Source: Chlamydiota bacterium
GTDB lineage: Bacteria > Chlamydiota > Chlamydiia > Chlamydiales > JABDDJ01
Direction of reading: 5' to 3'
Length of the DNA: 54,791 bases
Assembly: GCA_013287645.1 (NCBI GenBank)
Contig: JABDDJ010000010.1
Span: 1 to 54,791, forward strand
Shown here: positions 17,057 through 25,204 of the stretch, piece after piece
Layout of the letters: each line of letters begins with the position of its first letter
How positions within the stretch are numbered: position 1 is the first letter of the stretch
The notes under the pieces: generated by a model
What the model was told of the DNA's origin: nothing
Seen by the model: the letters and a program-made list of their open reading frames with translations, nothing else
The model's database searches: none
Translations under genes and position numbers: made by a program

Positions 17057-18418
17057 ATGGATATTCTTGTTATTGGCGCTGGTTATGTCGGTCTTGTGAC
17101 TTCGACTTGTCTGGCTGAAATGGGTCACCATGTGATCTGTTTGGATATTAATCCGAACAAAATTGCGCGGTTAAATCAGGGGCACATCCCGATTTATGAA
17201 CCTGGCTTGGAGGAGATGCTCAAAAGGAATATGGCAGCCAAGCGGCTCTCTTTTTCTACAGACTATAGCTATGGTGTGACGCGCTCTCTGCTCTGTTTTA
17301 TTGCGGTGGATACTCCTTTGGGTGAGAATGGTCAAGCTAATTTGAATTATGTGCTGCGTGCTGCAGAGATGGTTGCAGAGCAAATGGATGGCTATAAGGT
17401 TATAATTAATAAGTCGACAGTACCTGTAGGAACGGCAGAACTGGTTAAGGAGACGATGTCGGCAACTTTAGCGAAAAATGGAAAGACTATTGCCTTTGAC
17501 GTGGTATCGAATCCTGAATTCCTTAAAGAGGGTGACGCAATTAACGACTTTATGAAGCCAGACCGAGTCATTATCGGTGTGGAAAATGATAGGGTAGCAG
17601 CCTTGATGCGTGAGGCCTATTCTCCTTTTATGCTCAGCCATGAGCGTCTGATGATTATGGATGTGGCCTCTGCTGAAATGACAAAGTATGCTGCTAATGT
17701 GATGTTGGCATCGCGCATTTCGTTAATGAATGAGTTGGCAAGGCTCTGTGAACATTCTGGCGCCGACATCGACCGTGTGCGTAAGGGTATTGGAGCTGAT
17801 TCGCGGATTGGTTATAAATTTCTGTATGCTGGGGTAGGTTTTGGAGGTTCTTGTCTACCTAAGGACTTAAATGCTCTCCGTTTTCAGGCAGAATCTTGGG
17901 GGATAGAGACACCGTTGTTGGATGCGATTGAAAGGGTTAACCAGACGCAAAAGTTACATCTGCTTAATAAAATTATTTCTTATTATGCATCACCTCATCA
18001 TCTTAAAGATAAAGTGTTTGGAATTCTGGGACTGGCTTTTAAACCCAATACTGACGATATGCGTGAAGCTCCTTCGCTAGTTCTAATCAAAGAGCTACTT
18101 CATCATGGAGCTAAAGTTCAACTCTATGATCCTGTCGCTATGGCCAACGCTAAACTACTACTTCCGGATAATCCTGCTATTTGCTGGTGCGAAGATGAGG
18201 TTAGTGTTGCTGAGGGTGCAGATGCTATCATCCTGATGACCGAATGGAAACAATTCCGTTTTTTAGATTGTGAACTAGTTAAAAAATCGATGCATGGTAA
18301 AGCTTTTTTTGATGGACGAAATCAGTATAATCCAGACAAAATGGCTGCTATAGGCTTTGATTATTTTAGCATTGGGCGCCTTCCCTATTTTTCAACCTCG
18401 CAATCGTATGTACACTGA
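17057..18418 (+). CDS. ugd: UDP-glucose 6-dehydrogenase
   Basis: NAD-dependent oxidation of UDP-glucose to UDP-glucuronate. The Rossmann start MDILVIGAGYVGLVTSTCLA, INKSTVPVGTAE, NPEFLKEGDAINDF and the catalytic-cysteine motif GFGGSCLPKDLNAL are all present, followed by LGLAFKPNTDDMREAPS in the C-terminal domain. At 453 aa it is full length. It begins two bases after lptD and its 3' end overlaps ispA, so it belongs to the same transcript. Together with the sugar transferase 0.9 kb downstream it suggests synthesis of an acidic surface glycan (inference). GDP-mannose dehydrogenase is the less likely alternative. Confidence 0.92.
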   Translation: MDILVIGAGYVGLVTSTCLAEMGHHVICLDINPNKIARLNQGHIPIYEPGLEEMLKRNMAAKRLSFSTDYSYGVTRSLLCFIAVDTPLGENGQANLNYVLRAAEMVAEQMDGYKVIINKSTVPVGTAELVKETMSATLAKNGKTIAFDVVSNPEFLKEGDAINDFMKPDRVIIGVENDRVAALMREAYSPFMLSHERLMIMDVASAEMTKYAANVMLASRISLMNELARLCEHSGADIDRVRKGIGADSRIGYKFLYAGVGFGGSCLPKDLNALRFQAESWGIETPLLDAIERVNQTQKLHLLNKIISYYASPHHLKDKVFGILGLAFKPNTDDMREAPSLVLIKELLHHGAKVQLYDPVAMANAKLLLPDNPAICWCEDEVSVAEGADAIILMTEWKQFRFLDCELVKKSMHGKAFFDGRNQYNPDKMAAIGFDYFSIGRLPYFSTSQSYVH

Positions 18419-19286
18419 ACAAGTTACGTGGCTTCCGCTTATTGAAGAAATCAATACTGCTTTAGATAGCTACTTACAGGTCAAAGAGGCAGAACATGCT
18501 CAACTGTATGAAGCAGCCCGCTATGCAGTTTTGGGAGCCGGAAAGAAAATACGTCCACTCCTTTGTCTAGCAGCTGCAGAGATGCTTGGCGTTCCACTTG
18601 ACCAAGCGCTCCCACCAGCAGTCGCTTTAGAGTTTGTCCATTGTTACTCTCTAATTCATGATGACCTGCCTGCGATGGATAATGATGATTACCGACGGGG
18701 TAGATTGACCCTGCATCGCGCATTTCCGGAAGGATTGGCAATACTGACGGGAGATTATCTGTTGACTTACGCGTTTCAGGTGATTGCTGAAGCGTCTAAT
18801 CTAGATCCACGCACGAAAGTAAGATTAGTTCAGCTCCTTGCGCAGAGCGCAGGAGGAGAAGGCATGGTGGGTGGGCAGGTCCGCGACATAGATGTAGATG
18901 GTCATCCACTTGTATTACAGCAGTTAAAAGAGATTCATGCTCGGAAAACAGGACGTTTATTTAAAGCGTCGATTCTTTTTGCAGCAGTGTTAAAGAATGT
19001 GGATAGCACAGTGTATGCAGAGTTGGAGGAGATAGCAGAGTTAATCGGATTAGCATTCCAGGTGGCGGATGATATTTTGGATGTGACAAAGAGCGAGGAG
19101 AAGCATGGTAGGTCATCAGATATGAGTAATCAGAAGAAGACATACGTGACTTTTTTTGGTGTGGCCGGAGCGCAGAATGAAGTACATAAGTTATTGAAAC
19201 AGATAGACTTGCGTCTTGATGCCCTCCCCTATTCCGCACAACTCCTTAAAGAGATTATCCATTGGGTTATTGCCCGCTGTTTTTAA
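18408..19286 (+). CDS. ispA: Short-chain polyprenyl diphosphate synthase (farnesyl/geranyl type)
   Basis: Condenses isopentenyl diphosphate with allylic diphosphates. The first aspartate-rich motif is IHDDLPAMDNDDYRRG (DD at 85-86, numbered from the chosen start) and the second is FQVADDILDVT. GAGKKIRP precedes them and GGQVRDID follows. The long FARM (DDLPAMD with two residues between aspartate pairs) is the IspA form. The ATG at 18408 is used, overlapping ugd by 11 nt; the open frame continues upstream inside ugd. Length 292 aa is normal. Product length cannot be fixed from sequence, but farnesyl diphosphate is most likely, feeding undecaprenyl and quinone synthesis. Confidence 0.9.
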   Translation: MYTEQVTWLPLIEEINTALDSYLQVKEAEHAQLYEAARYAVLGAGKKIRPLLCLAAAEMLGVPLDQALPPAVALEFVHCYSLIHDDLPAMDNDDYRRGRLTLHRAFPEGLAILTGDYLLTYAFQVIAEASNLDPRTKVRLVQLLAQSAGGEGMVGGQVRDIDVDGHPLVLQQLKEIHARKTGRLFKASILFAAVLKNVDSTVYAELEEIAELIGLAFQVADDILDVTKSEEKHGRSSDMSNQKKTYVTFFGVAGAQNEVHKLLKQIDLRLDALPYSAQLLKEIIHWVIARCF

Positions 19287-19332
19287 AATAAGTAATTTCG
19301 TATGATCAACTAAAATAATATAAAAGTTCCAA

Positions 19333-19989
19333 ATGATACAAAAGAATCCCTCATTTCCATTACCTGCACGCATTAGACATATTCCTATTAAACGCATCTT
19401 TGACATCCTTTTTAGCTCCTTTGCCTTGGTAGTATTATCTCCCATATTTTTGCTCATTGCCGGATTGATTTCGATAACATCGCCAGGAAAGGTGGTTTAT
19501 GGCCATGTGCGCATTGGCCGTGGAGGAAGACCGTTTAAATGCTATAAATTTCGTTCAATGTATACCGATGCTGACAAACGACTCCTTGAAATTTTAATTA
19601 ACTGTCCTGAGAAAAAAGCGGAATGGGAACGCACTTTCAAATTGAAAGATGATCCGCGTGTGACTCCTATAGGAAAGTTTTTGCGCAAGACTTCGCTAGA
19701 TGAACTTCCCCAATTTTGGAATGTATTATTAGGAGACTTGAGTGTTGTGGGCCCTAGGCCTGTTGTCGCACAGGAGTTGGCTTTTCATTTTAGAGAAAAG
19801 TCAGAAAAAATTTTGATGATTCGACCAGGAATGACAGGATTGTGGCAGGTCTCTGGCAGAAATGACACTTCTTATGAAGAGCGTATTCGTTTGGATGAAG
19901 AATACATTGATTCGCGATCCTTCTGGAAAGATTTAAAGCTAATTTTTAAAACAGTCATTTGCTTGTTTTCCCGCAAGGGAGCTTACTAA
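19333..19989 (+). CDS. Undecaprenyl-phosphate sugar-1-phosphate transferase (PglC/WcaJ type)
   Basis: Monotopic bacterial sugar transferase that starts a glycan on undecaprenyl phosphate. One N-terminal membrane helix (FDILFSSFALVVLSPIFLLI) precedes GRPFKCYKFRSM, KDDPRVTPIGKFLRKTSLDE, the DLSVVGPRPV element and RPGMTGLWQVSGRN, all hallmarks of the family. At 218 aa it is the minimal catalytic form without the WcaJ N-terminal helices. Which sugar it transfers is unknown. It follows ispA by 46 nt; ugd is upstream in the same run, giving a plausible small glycan-initiation cluster. Confidence 0.92.
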   Translation: MIQKNPSFPLPARIRHIPIKRIFDILFSSFALVVLSPIFLLIAGLISITSPGKVVYGHVRIGRGGRPFKCYKFRSMYTDADKRLLEILINCPEKKAEWERTFKLKDDPRVTPIGKFLRKTSLDELPQFWNVLLGDLSVVGPRPVVAQELAFHFREKSEKILMIRPGMTGLWQVSGRNDTSYEERIRLDEEYIDSRSFWKDLKLIFKTVICLFSRKGAY

Positions 19990-19999
19990 CAAAAAAAAA

Positions 20000-20069
20000 A
20001 TTAAACGCAAAGACGCAAAGGCGCAAAGACTTAAAAAAAACTTTGCGCCTTTGCGTCTTTGCGTTTAAT
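20000..20069. repeat. Palindromic repeat family A, copy 2
   Basis: Perfect inverted arms of 29 nt (20000-20028 and 20041-20069; core ATTAAACGCAAAGACGCAAA) around an AC-TTA-A8 loop. It sits 10 nt after the sugar-transferase stop and 11 nt before the next start codon, so a transcript through it would fold right at the ribosome-binding region of the MreD-like gene. Confidence 0.95.
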
Positions 20070-20080
20070 CTTTGTAGGAT

Positions 20081-20617
20081 ATGCAAAAAAATTTTATTCC
20101 ATCACAAAATCTGGGACGGAAGAGCCTGCTTTGTGCGCTTGTGATTTGTGGGCTTTGTGTTTCGCTGCTGCCTGCTTTGGGATTAGCCTGGAAGCTGCAC
20201 TACTTTTTGCCTGCGTTAATTATTTGTCTCTATCAGCGCTCATTGGCCTATTGTCTTTGGCTGGCAATAGTATGTGGGCTTTATATGGATCTACTGGGGG
20301 GGAATGGCCGTTTAGGGACCTATCCTCTAGCCTATTCAATCACTGTGTTACTATTGTCTCAGTTTAGGTCCTATTTCTTTGCAGATCGTATTTCTACCTT
20401 GCCTCTTTTAACAGCGATTGGTTCTGTCTGCGCCACGTTTGTAATTGCCTGTGTTCTTTATTTGACTGACAAGATCTCTATTTTTTCTACAAAAGCAGTC
20501 ATCTTTGATTTGGGTGTGATGGGTTGTGCCGATGCTCTTTTTGCAACAATGCTATTTGTACTTCCTAGCCTTCTGCTTGGAAAGAGGCAGCGTAAAGCCT
20601 CCGATTATTTTCATTAA
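20081..20617 (+). CDS. MreD-like polytopic membrane protein
   Basis: A 178-residue protein with five to six hydrophobic segments. The pattern FLPALIICLYQRSLAY, LAIVCGLYMDLLGG, GTYPLAYSITVLLLSQFRS resembles MreD (short helices and a GLxxDLL motif followed by a Gly-rich turn), the membrane subunit of the elongasome. The match is by topology and one motif, so the name is tentative. The ATG at 20081 has AGGA only one base away, unusually tight, and a strong palindrome lies just upstream. Its stop overlaps, tail to tail, the end of the antiporter gene by 4 nt. Confidence 0.5.
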   Translation: MQKNFIPSQNLGRKSLLCALVICGLCVSLLPALGLAWKLHYFLPALIICLYQRSLAYCLWLAIVCGLYMDLLGGNGRLGTYPLAYSITVLLLSQFRSYFFADRISTLPLLTAIGSVCATFVIACVLYLTDKISIFSTKAVIFDLGVMGCADALFATMLFVLPSLLLGKRQRKASDYFH

Positions 20618-22335
20618 GAATGGTAATAATGCATTCTTAAGAGCTCATAATGCTCTGCAAGTGATGAAGTTACCAACTCTTGGATTTTATCTTTGGGAAC
20701 TGAGTAATTATGCAAAACTCGCGTGAAGATTTCAACAGCTGATCCATATTCATCAGGAATGACATCATTAGCTCCAATCGAATAGAGCTGCTTAACATCT
20801 TGCATATATCTGGTTCTGACAATCGTATAAACGGTAGGATTAAGCTGTCTGACTTTTTTAATGATCCTGACTGCTCCGGCGGAATCATTGATGACGATGG
20901 CAACTGCTGCGGCTGTCTGTATTTGGAGATGGTCTAGGACTGTTTCGTGAGAGGCATCTCCATAATGGATAGGCTGGCCATTTAGCTGTTCTCTACGCAC
21001 GGTATGGGGATTCATCTCGACAATCACATAGGGGATAGAGGACTCTTTACAAGTATGTGCCAAGGCATTTCCTGAAAGGCCAAAACCAACAATAATCACA
21101 TGCTTTTCCAGCTTTTGCTCCTCTTTACTTTTAGGGGCGCTATAGCCGCGCTTCAATCTATTTGGCAAGGGTAGCCTGTCCCAAAATCCTGCCCATGCAT
21201 GAGCGTAGTTGATAAGCCAAGGAGTCAAAGCGATCGAAAGTATGGCTATGGCTAAAAATAGTTGATATTGCATAGGAGGAGCTAAGCCATGTTCAGATCC
21301 TGTTTTTGCAAGTACGAAGGAGAATTCACTGATTTGGGCAAGGCTTAAGCCCATCCATGCGGCAGTACGTAGCGGAAGTCCAGCACAGACTCCAGAAAAG
21401 GTGACAGCAATAGCTTTTAAGGCGACAACTAAAATAGTCATTCCGATAATCAAGAGTGGATGATTATAGACAAAACTGATATCGAGTAGCATGCCTACGG
21501 AAACAAAAAAGAAGCTGATAAATAGGTCTTGGAAGGGAATGATATCGCTGATGGCTTCGTGGCTAAAGTCTGAATTAGAAATAATCAACCCTGCTAAAAA
21601 AGCTCCTAAAGATAGTGACAGCCCTGCTAGTTGTGAGGCCCATGCTACAGCCAGACAGATACTGATCACAGTGAGTAGAAAAAGCTCTCTAATGCGTGTG
21701 CGGGCGACATGAAAAAGAAGCTTAGGAACGATCCACCAGCCTGCTGCAAAAACAGCGCTGATGATCAGCAGGCCTTCAAGGGCTCGACTGATTAACTCCC
21801 AATCCCAGTCTGAGTTTTCACCGGCTAAAATAGGGATAATTAACATCATAGGGACTGCGCAAAAATCCTGAAAGATTAAGATGGCCAATGTGCCTCTGCC
21901 ATGAGGTGTATCGGCCTCTCCTTTTTGGACCATCATGCGTAAGACGACGGCGGTGCTACTTAAGGCGAGGAGGCATCCTAAAAAAATGGCTTCGCCTGTA
22001 GGTCTGCCGATAGCTTTTGCGATAACAAATCCTCCTAGCATTGTCAGGAGTACTTGTAGAACGCCTCCTGCAAAAAAGAGCCTTTTAATTTCTAATATTT
22101 TCTTTACAGATATCTCCATACCCACTGTAAACAACAGTAAGATAATCCCGATATTCGATAGAGATTGGACATCCTCTACCTGCTTCACAAGAGCAAATCC
22201 GTATGGTCCTGAAATAACTCCGGTTAATAAAAATCCCACTACTGCAGGAATGTGAACGCGGTAACACAATAGCAGCACTATGATTGAAAGGACAAAAATG
22301 ATCAGAAATTCGTTAATCAGTGGAATCTGTTCCAT
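20614..22335 (-). CDS. CPA2-type cation:proton antiporter with TrkA-N domain
   Basis: Kef/YbaL-type monovalent cation:proton antiporter. About twelve membrane helices occupy residues 5-390 (LLTGVISGPYGFALVK, FTVGMEISVKKILEIKR and LLALSSTAVVLRMM are the Na/H exchanger core). A cytosolic RCK/TrkA-N domain follows from about residue 410: KHVIIVGFGLSGNALA is the dinucleotide-binding loop, then YVIVEMNPHTV and HYGDASHETVLD. Export of K+ or Na+ under stress is the family role. It begins inside the end of the CPAF gene (23-nt overlap), so the two are co-transcribed. Confidence 0.9.
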   Translation of the reverse strand: MEQIPLINEFLIIFVLSIIVLLLCYRVHIPAVVGFLLTGVISGPYGFALVKQVEDVQSLSNIGIILLLFTVGMEISVKKILEIKRLFFAGGVLQVLLTMLGGFVIAKAIGRPTGEAIFLGCLLALSSTAVVLRMMVQKGEADTPHGRGTLAILIFQDFCAVPMMLIIPILAGENSDWDWELISRALEGLLIISAVFAAGWWIVPKLLFHVARTRIRELFLLTVISICLAVAWASQLAGLSLSLGAFLAGLIISNSDFSHEAISDIIPFQDLFISFFFVSVGMLLDISFVYNHPLLIIGMTILVVALKAIAVTFSGVCAGLPLRTAAWMGLSLAQISEFSFVLAKTGSEHGLAPPMQYQLFLAIAILSIALTPWLINYAHAWAGFWDRLPLPNRLKRGYSAPKSKEEQKLEKHVIIVGFGLSGNALAHTCKESSIPYVIVEMNPHTVRREQLNGQPIHYGDASHETVLDHLQIQTAAAVAIVINDSAGAVRIIKKVRQLNPTVYTIVRTRYMQDVKQLYSIGANDVIPDEYGSAVEIFTRVLHNYSVPKDKIQELVTSSLAEHYELLRMHYYHS

Positions 22336-23977
22336 GGGTCATCTCATTCAATAAAGTAATCAATGAAGTCTTATAATCGATGTAATGATTTTTTAAATCT
22401 CGTTCTGTTAATTTGCATAAAATATCTGGCTCTACTCCCCTATTTTCAATCGTCATCCCGTTACTGCGCTCTGCAAGGGAAATCGTAAGATGATAGCGGC
22501 GAATTCCTAAAGGATTGGAATGGGTCTCTACGCAAAACATGCCTCCCGCTCCTGCAGTCCTCTCTCCAAATAGCGTGGCGCGATAATTGTCTTGTAGCAG
22601 TGCTGGAAAGAAATCTCCTCCAGAAAAATCAAGGCTATTCACTAATACAATGATAGGCTTGGTAAAACGATGCACTGGATGGGGAGGCACGACTTCTAAG
22701 CCATAAAGTGGGCAGAGTCCCGACAATTTTTTTCCTGACTTCCATTCGCTTTGGATGTATCCTAAGTACCTTTCTAAGTTTTTGCCCAAGGTTCGATCTA
22801 CTGGATAGCCATCAATGTCTGAGCCCAGTATTTTCTGCACCTCTTCATCACTGGTAGCCTCCTCAAGCAATGGGAGCATAGTGGCTGCTGTAGCTGCCTC
22901 CATATAGGAAAGTGCAAGTCGATGCTGAGCAGTTATCAAGGAATAATCCGTGAGCATGGATGCAAGAGCTAAAAGATAGAGCGGAGATCCGCCAGGATTA
23001 TTTAGCTGGTCAATAACAAGGACCTCGGCATGCTGCTGAAAGAAATCCATTAGGTGGCCGAACTCTTTTACATGTTCAATGCCTCCACGATAATCTGGAA
23101 TGCGTACATAACCTGCTAAGCGACGGTTGGGAAGCTCAAAGAGGTAGGCATGGAAATGACTGCTTTCTGGAGCTGTCCACCAAGTACTGCCTAACTTTGG
23201 TAAAAAACTTTTTCTTGCTCCTAAAGAGTCTCTATCTGTCAGCTTTAAAGCCTGATATCTGGGCCATAGCATGTCATGTTTTAGTGGGCCTAAAACAGAT
23301 TTTTCAGAATCGGAATGGTAGACTACTCCTTCGGATGTATATTCCCAGGGCATTTGAAAGGTTTTTCGCTTTTTTTCAGAAAGAACTGTAATTTCCACAT
23401 TTCCTTGAGGAATCAGATGCCCCAACATACCTTGACGGTGTGTTAATATCTCGGTTGCAAGAGCAATGCTTGTCGATTCATTACCTAAACAGAGCTCTTC
23501 TTGCTTAAGCTCTTCCAAAACTGACCAGGCTGACTTTCGATCAAACAGGAGTAGCTCATCTCCTATTTCTACAGGAAAAGCGTTTTTGGGAAGTTTTTTA
23601 CGGTTGATGGAGCTTAAGAGCAATTTGTGATTCACAGCCTTTACCTTGAAAGGCAGCTGTGCCTCTTCAGTCGAAAAATAAAAAACTTCGAGATGATAGT
23701 CTTGACAGCTGTGAAAAAATTTTCGTAAAACTCGATGAAAGTCCTTCACTGTTAAAGGTTTTCGACTTTCTAGCTGCTCTTTTGCCTGTAGGACTTCTCT
23801 ATCAAGGTCCCACCCCAACATCTCCTGCTTCCACTCTGCAGGAGCATACCTCACCTTGAAAATACTTTTAAAAATCTCTAACTGCAAATGCATTTGATCC
23901 AGGGTCGATTCAGCAAATTGTAGAGAGTGTGGGAAAATCAGACAAACTACTAAGATCAAGAGACGCATTGATTTCAT
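22313..23977 (-). CDS. cpaf: CPAF-like secreted serine protease (S41 family)
   Basis: Homologue of chlamydial protease-like activity factor, which is secreted and cleaves host and bacterial proteins. A signal peptide (about residues 1-23) leads a 554-aa protein. The histidine lies in SCQDYHLEVFYF (H95). VLVIDQLNNPGGSPLYL matches the core S41 strand-turn. The nucleophile is S452 in NSLDFSGGDFFPALLQD, followed by GERTAGAGG, and E511 is in IENRGVEPDI. The S-to-E distance is 59, the same as in the published C. trachomatis triad H105/S499/E558. A divergent dienelactone hydrolase gene lies upstream and an overlapping antiporter gene downstream. Confidence 0.93.
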   Translation of the reverse strand: MKSMRLLILVVCLIFPHSLQFAESTLDQMHLQLEIFKSIFKVRYAPAEWKQEMLGWDLDREVLQAKEQLESRKPLTVKDFHRVLRKFFHSCQDYHLEVFYFSTEEAQLPFKVKAVNHKLLLSSINRKKLPKNAFPVEIGDELLLFDRKSAWSVLEELKQEELCLGNESTSIALATEILTHRQGMLGHLIPQGNVEITVLSEKKRKTFQMPWEYTSEGVVYHSDSEKSVLGPLKHDMLWPRYQALKLTDRDSLGARKSFLPKLGSTWWTAPESSHFHAYLFELPNRRLAGYVRIPDYRGGIEHVKEFGHLMDFFQQHAEVLVIDQLNNPGGSPLYLLALASMLTDYSLITAQHRLALSYMEAATAATMLPLLEEATSDEEVQKILGSDIDGYPVDRTLGKNLERYLGYIQSEWKSGKKLSGLCPLYGLEVVPPHPVHRFTKPIIVLVNSLDFSGGDFFPALLQDNYRATLFGERTAGAGGMFCVETHSNPLGIRRYHLTISLAERSNGMTIENRGVEPDILCKLTERDLKNHYIDYKTSLITLLNEMTHGTDSTD

Positions 23978-24087
23978 ATTAAATTATTTTTTTTACTAAA
24001 GGTAAATAATTTTTTAATATACGAAAAAGATTGTCAAAAAAGCAAACTAATCCTACGTTTGTCATTGATATGCTTCAGGAGTGCCAA

Positions 24088-24822
24088 ATGCTTGAAGAAA
24101 CGATTACCTACTATGTACAAAATACCGCATGTAAAGGATTCCTTACATTTGATAATACATCCGAAGATCAAAGACCCGGAATCATCATCGCTCCCGCCTG
24201 GCGCGGCCTAGATGAATTTGCAAAAGCTAAAGCCAGAGATCTTGCTCGTTTAGGATATGTCGCCCTTGCTGCAGATATCTACGGAGATGCAAAAAAAGCT
24301 CGCTCCGATGAGGAAGCTTTAGCCTTAATGAAACCCTTTTTTCTAGACCGTAAGCTCCTTCAAGATCGTATCCATGGAGCCTATCAAGCAATTCTTGAAA
24401 CTCCTACTTGCCAACGACATAAAGTCGGTGCTATCGGCTTTTGCTTTGGAGGACTAACTGTCATTGAGCTTTTTCGCTCTGGTACCCCTATCAAAGGGGC
24501 TGTCAGCTTTCATGGTGTTTTGGGCAACTCTATCGGAGAAGAGAAAGCTGCCACAGTGCCATTGGCAAAGAATATTGAAGGCTCGCTACTGGTTCTACAT
24601 GGTCATGACGACCCGCTTGTGACTTCCCAAGACATCGCTAACCTCGAAAACGAGTTGACAGAAGCAAAATTAGATTGGCAATTTCACATCTATAGTAACA
24701 CTTCGCACGCCTTCACTAACCCTACTCTCAATGATCCAAACAACGGTTTGGTCTATAACCAACGTTCTGCAGCACGTGCGTGGAAATCTATGCAAAACTT
24801 TTTCAAGGAAATTTTTATTTAA
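24088..24822 (+). CDS. Dienelactone hydrolase-family protein
   Basis: Alpha/beta hydrolase with a cysteine nucleophile. GIIIAPAWRGLDEFAKAKA at the N-terminus, IGFCFGGLTVIEL (nucleophile Cys), LVLHGHDDPLV (acid) and NTSHAFTNP (histidine) form the DLH triad. The open frame extends to a TTG at 24031, but AGGAG at 24077-24081, six bases before the ATG at 24088, fixes the start. At 244 aa it is the usual length. The physiological substrate is unknown for most such proteins. The TMEM14 gene follows 17 nt later. Confidence 0.88.
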   Translation: MLEETITYYVQNTACKGFLTFDNTSEDQRPGIIIAPAWRGLDEFAKAKARDLARLGYVALAADIYGDAKKARSDEEALALMKPFFLDRKLLQDRIHGAYQAILETPTCQRHKVGAIGFCFGGLTVIELFRSGTPIKGAVSFHGVLGNSIGEEKAATVPLAKNIEGSLLVLHGHDDPLVTSQDIANLENELTEAKLDWQFHIYSNTSHAFTNPTLNDPNNGLVYNQRSAARAWKSMQNFFKEIFI

Positions 24823-24839
24823 AATGGAGTTTAATTAAA

Positions 24840-25178
24840 ATGGCATTTCTGCGCATAACTACACTGATTGCATTCGCGCTACTTCTCTTTGTGGGTGGTC
24901 TAATCGGCTATTTGAAATCTACTAGTCTCATTTCGTTATTTACAGGCATTCTCTCTTCAATTCTCTTATTCATCTCTATTTGGGCATCTTACCGATCGCT
25001 CCCTTGGGGGCGGCCATTAACTCTCATTTTAGTCATTCTTTTAACTCTATTTTTTGGATATAGATTTATTTTAACAGGACATTGGATGCCGGGGGGTATG
25101 ATGTGTATTGCTGGTATAGTGACACTCTTGTGTCAGCTTAGCTGCCCATGCCCCTGCGCACAAAGTTCCAAAGAATAG
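24840..25178 (+). CDS. TMEM14-family small membrane protein
   Basis: A 112-residue protein with four hydrophobic segments. FVGGLIGYLKSTSLISLFTG near the N-terminus is the characteristic Gly-rich TMEM14 (UPF0136) turn, and WMPGGMMCIAGIVTLL is the last helix. The C-terminus is an unusual Cys/Pro run (CQLSCPCPCAQ). The ATG at 24840 is chosen because the upstream extension overlaps the hydrolase gene. Bacterial members have no settled function. Confidence 0.8.
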   Translation: MAFLRITTLIAFALLLFVGGLIGYLKSTSLISLFTGILSSILLFISIWASYRSLPWGRPLTLILVILLTLFFGYRFILTGHWMPGGMMCIAGIVTLLCQLSCPCPCAQSSKE

Positions 25179-25204
25179 ACTATTTTCCCAAATAGGAGGG
25201 CAAA

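Noticed and set aside
24031..24087. TTG start for the dienelactone hydrolase
   Set aside because: A strong AGGAG precedes the ATG at 24088, while the TTG has no ribosome-binding site.
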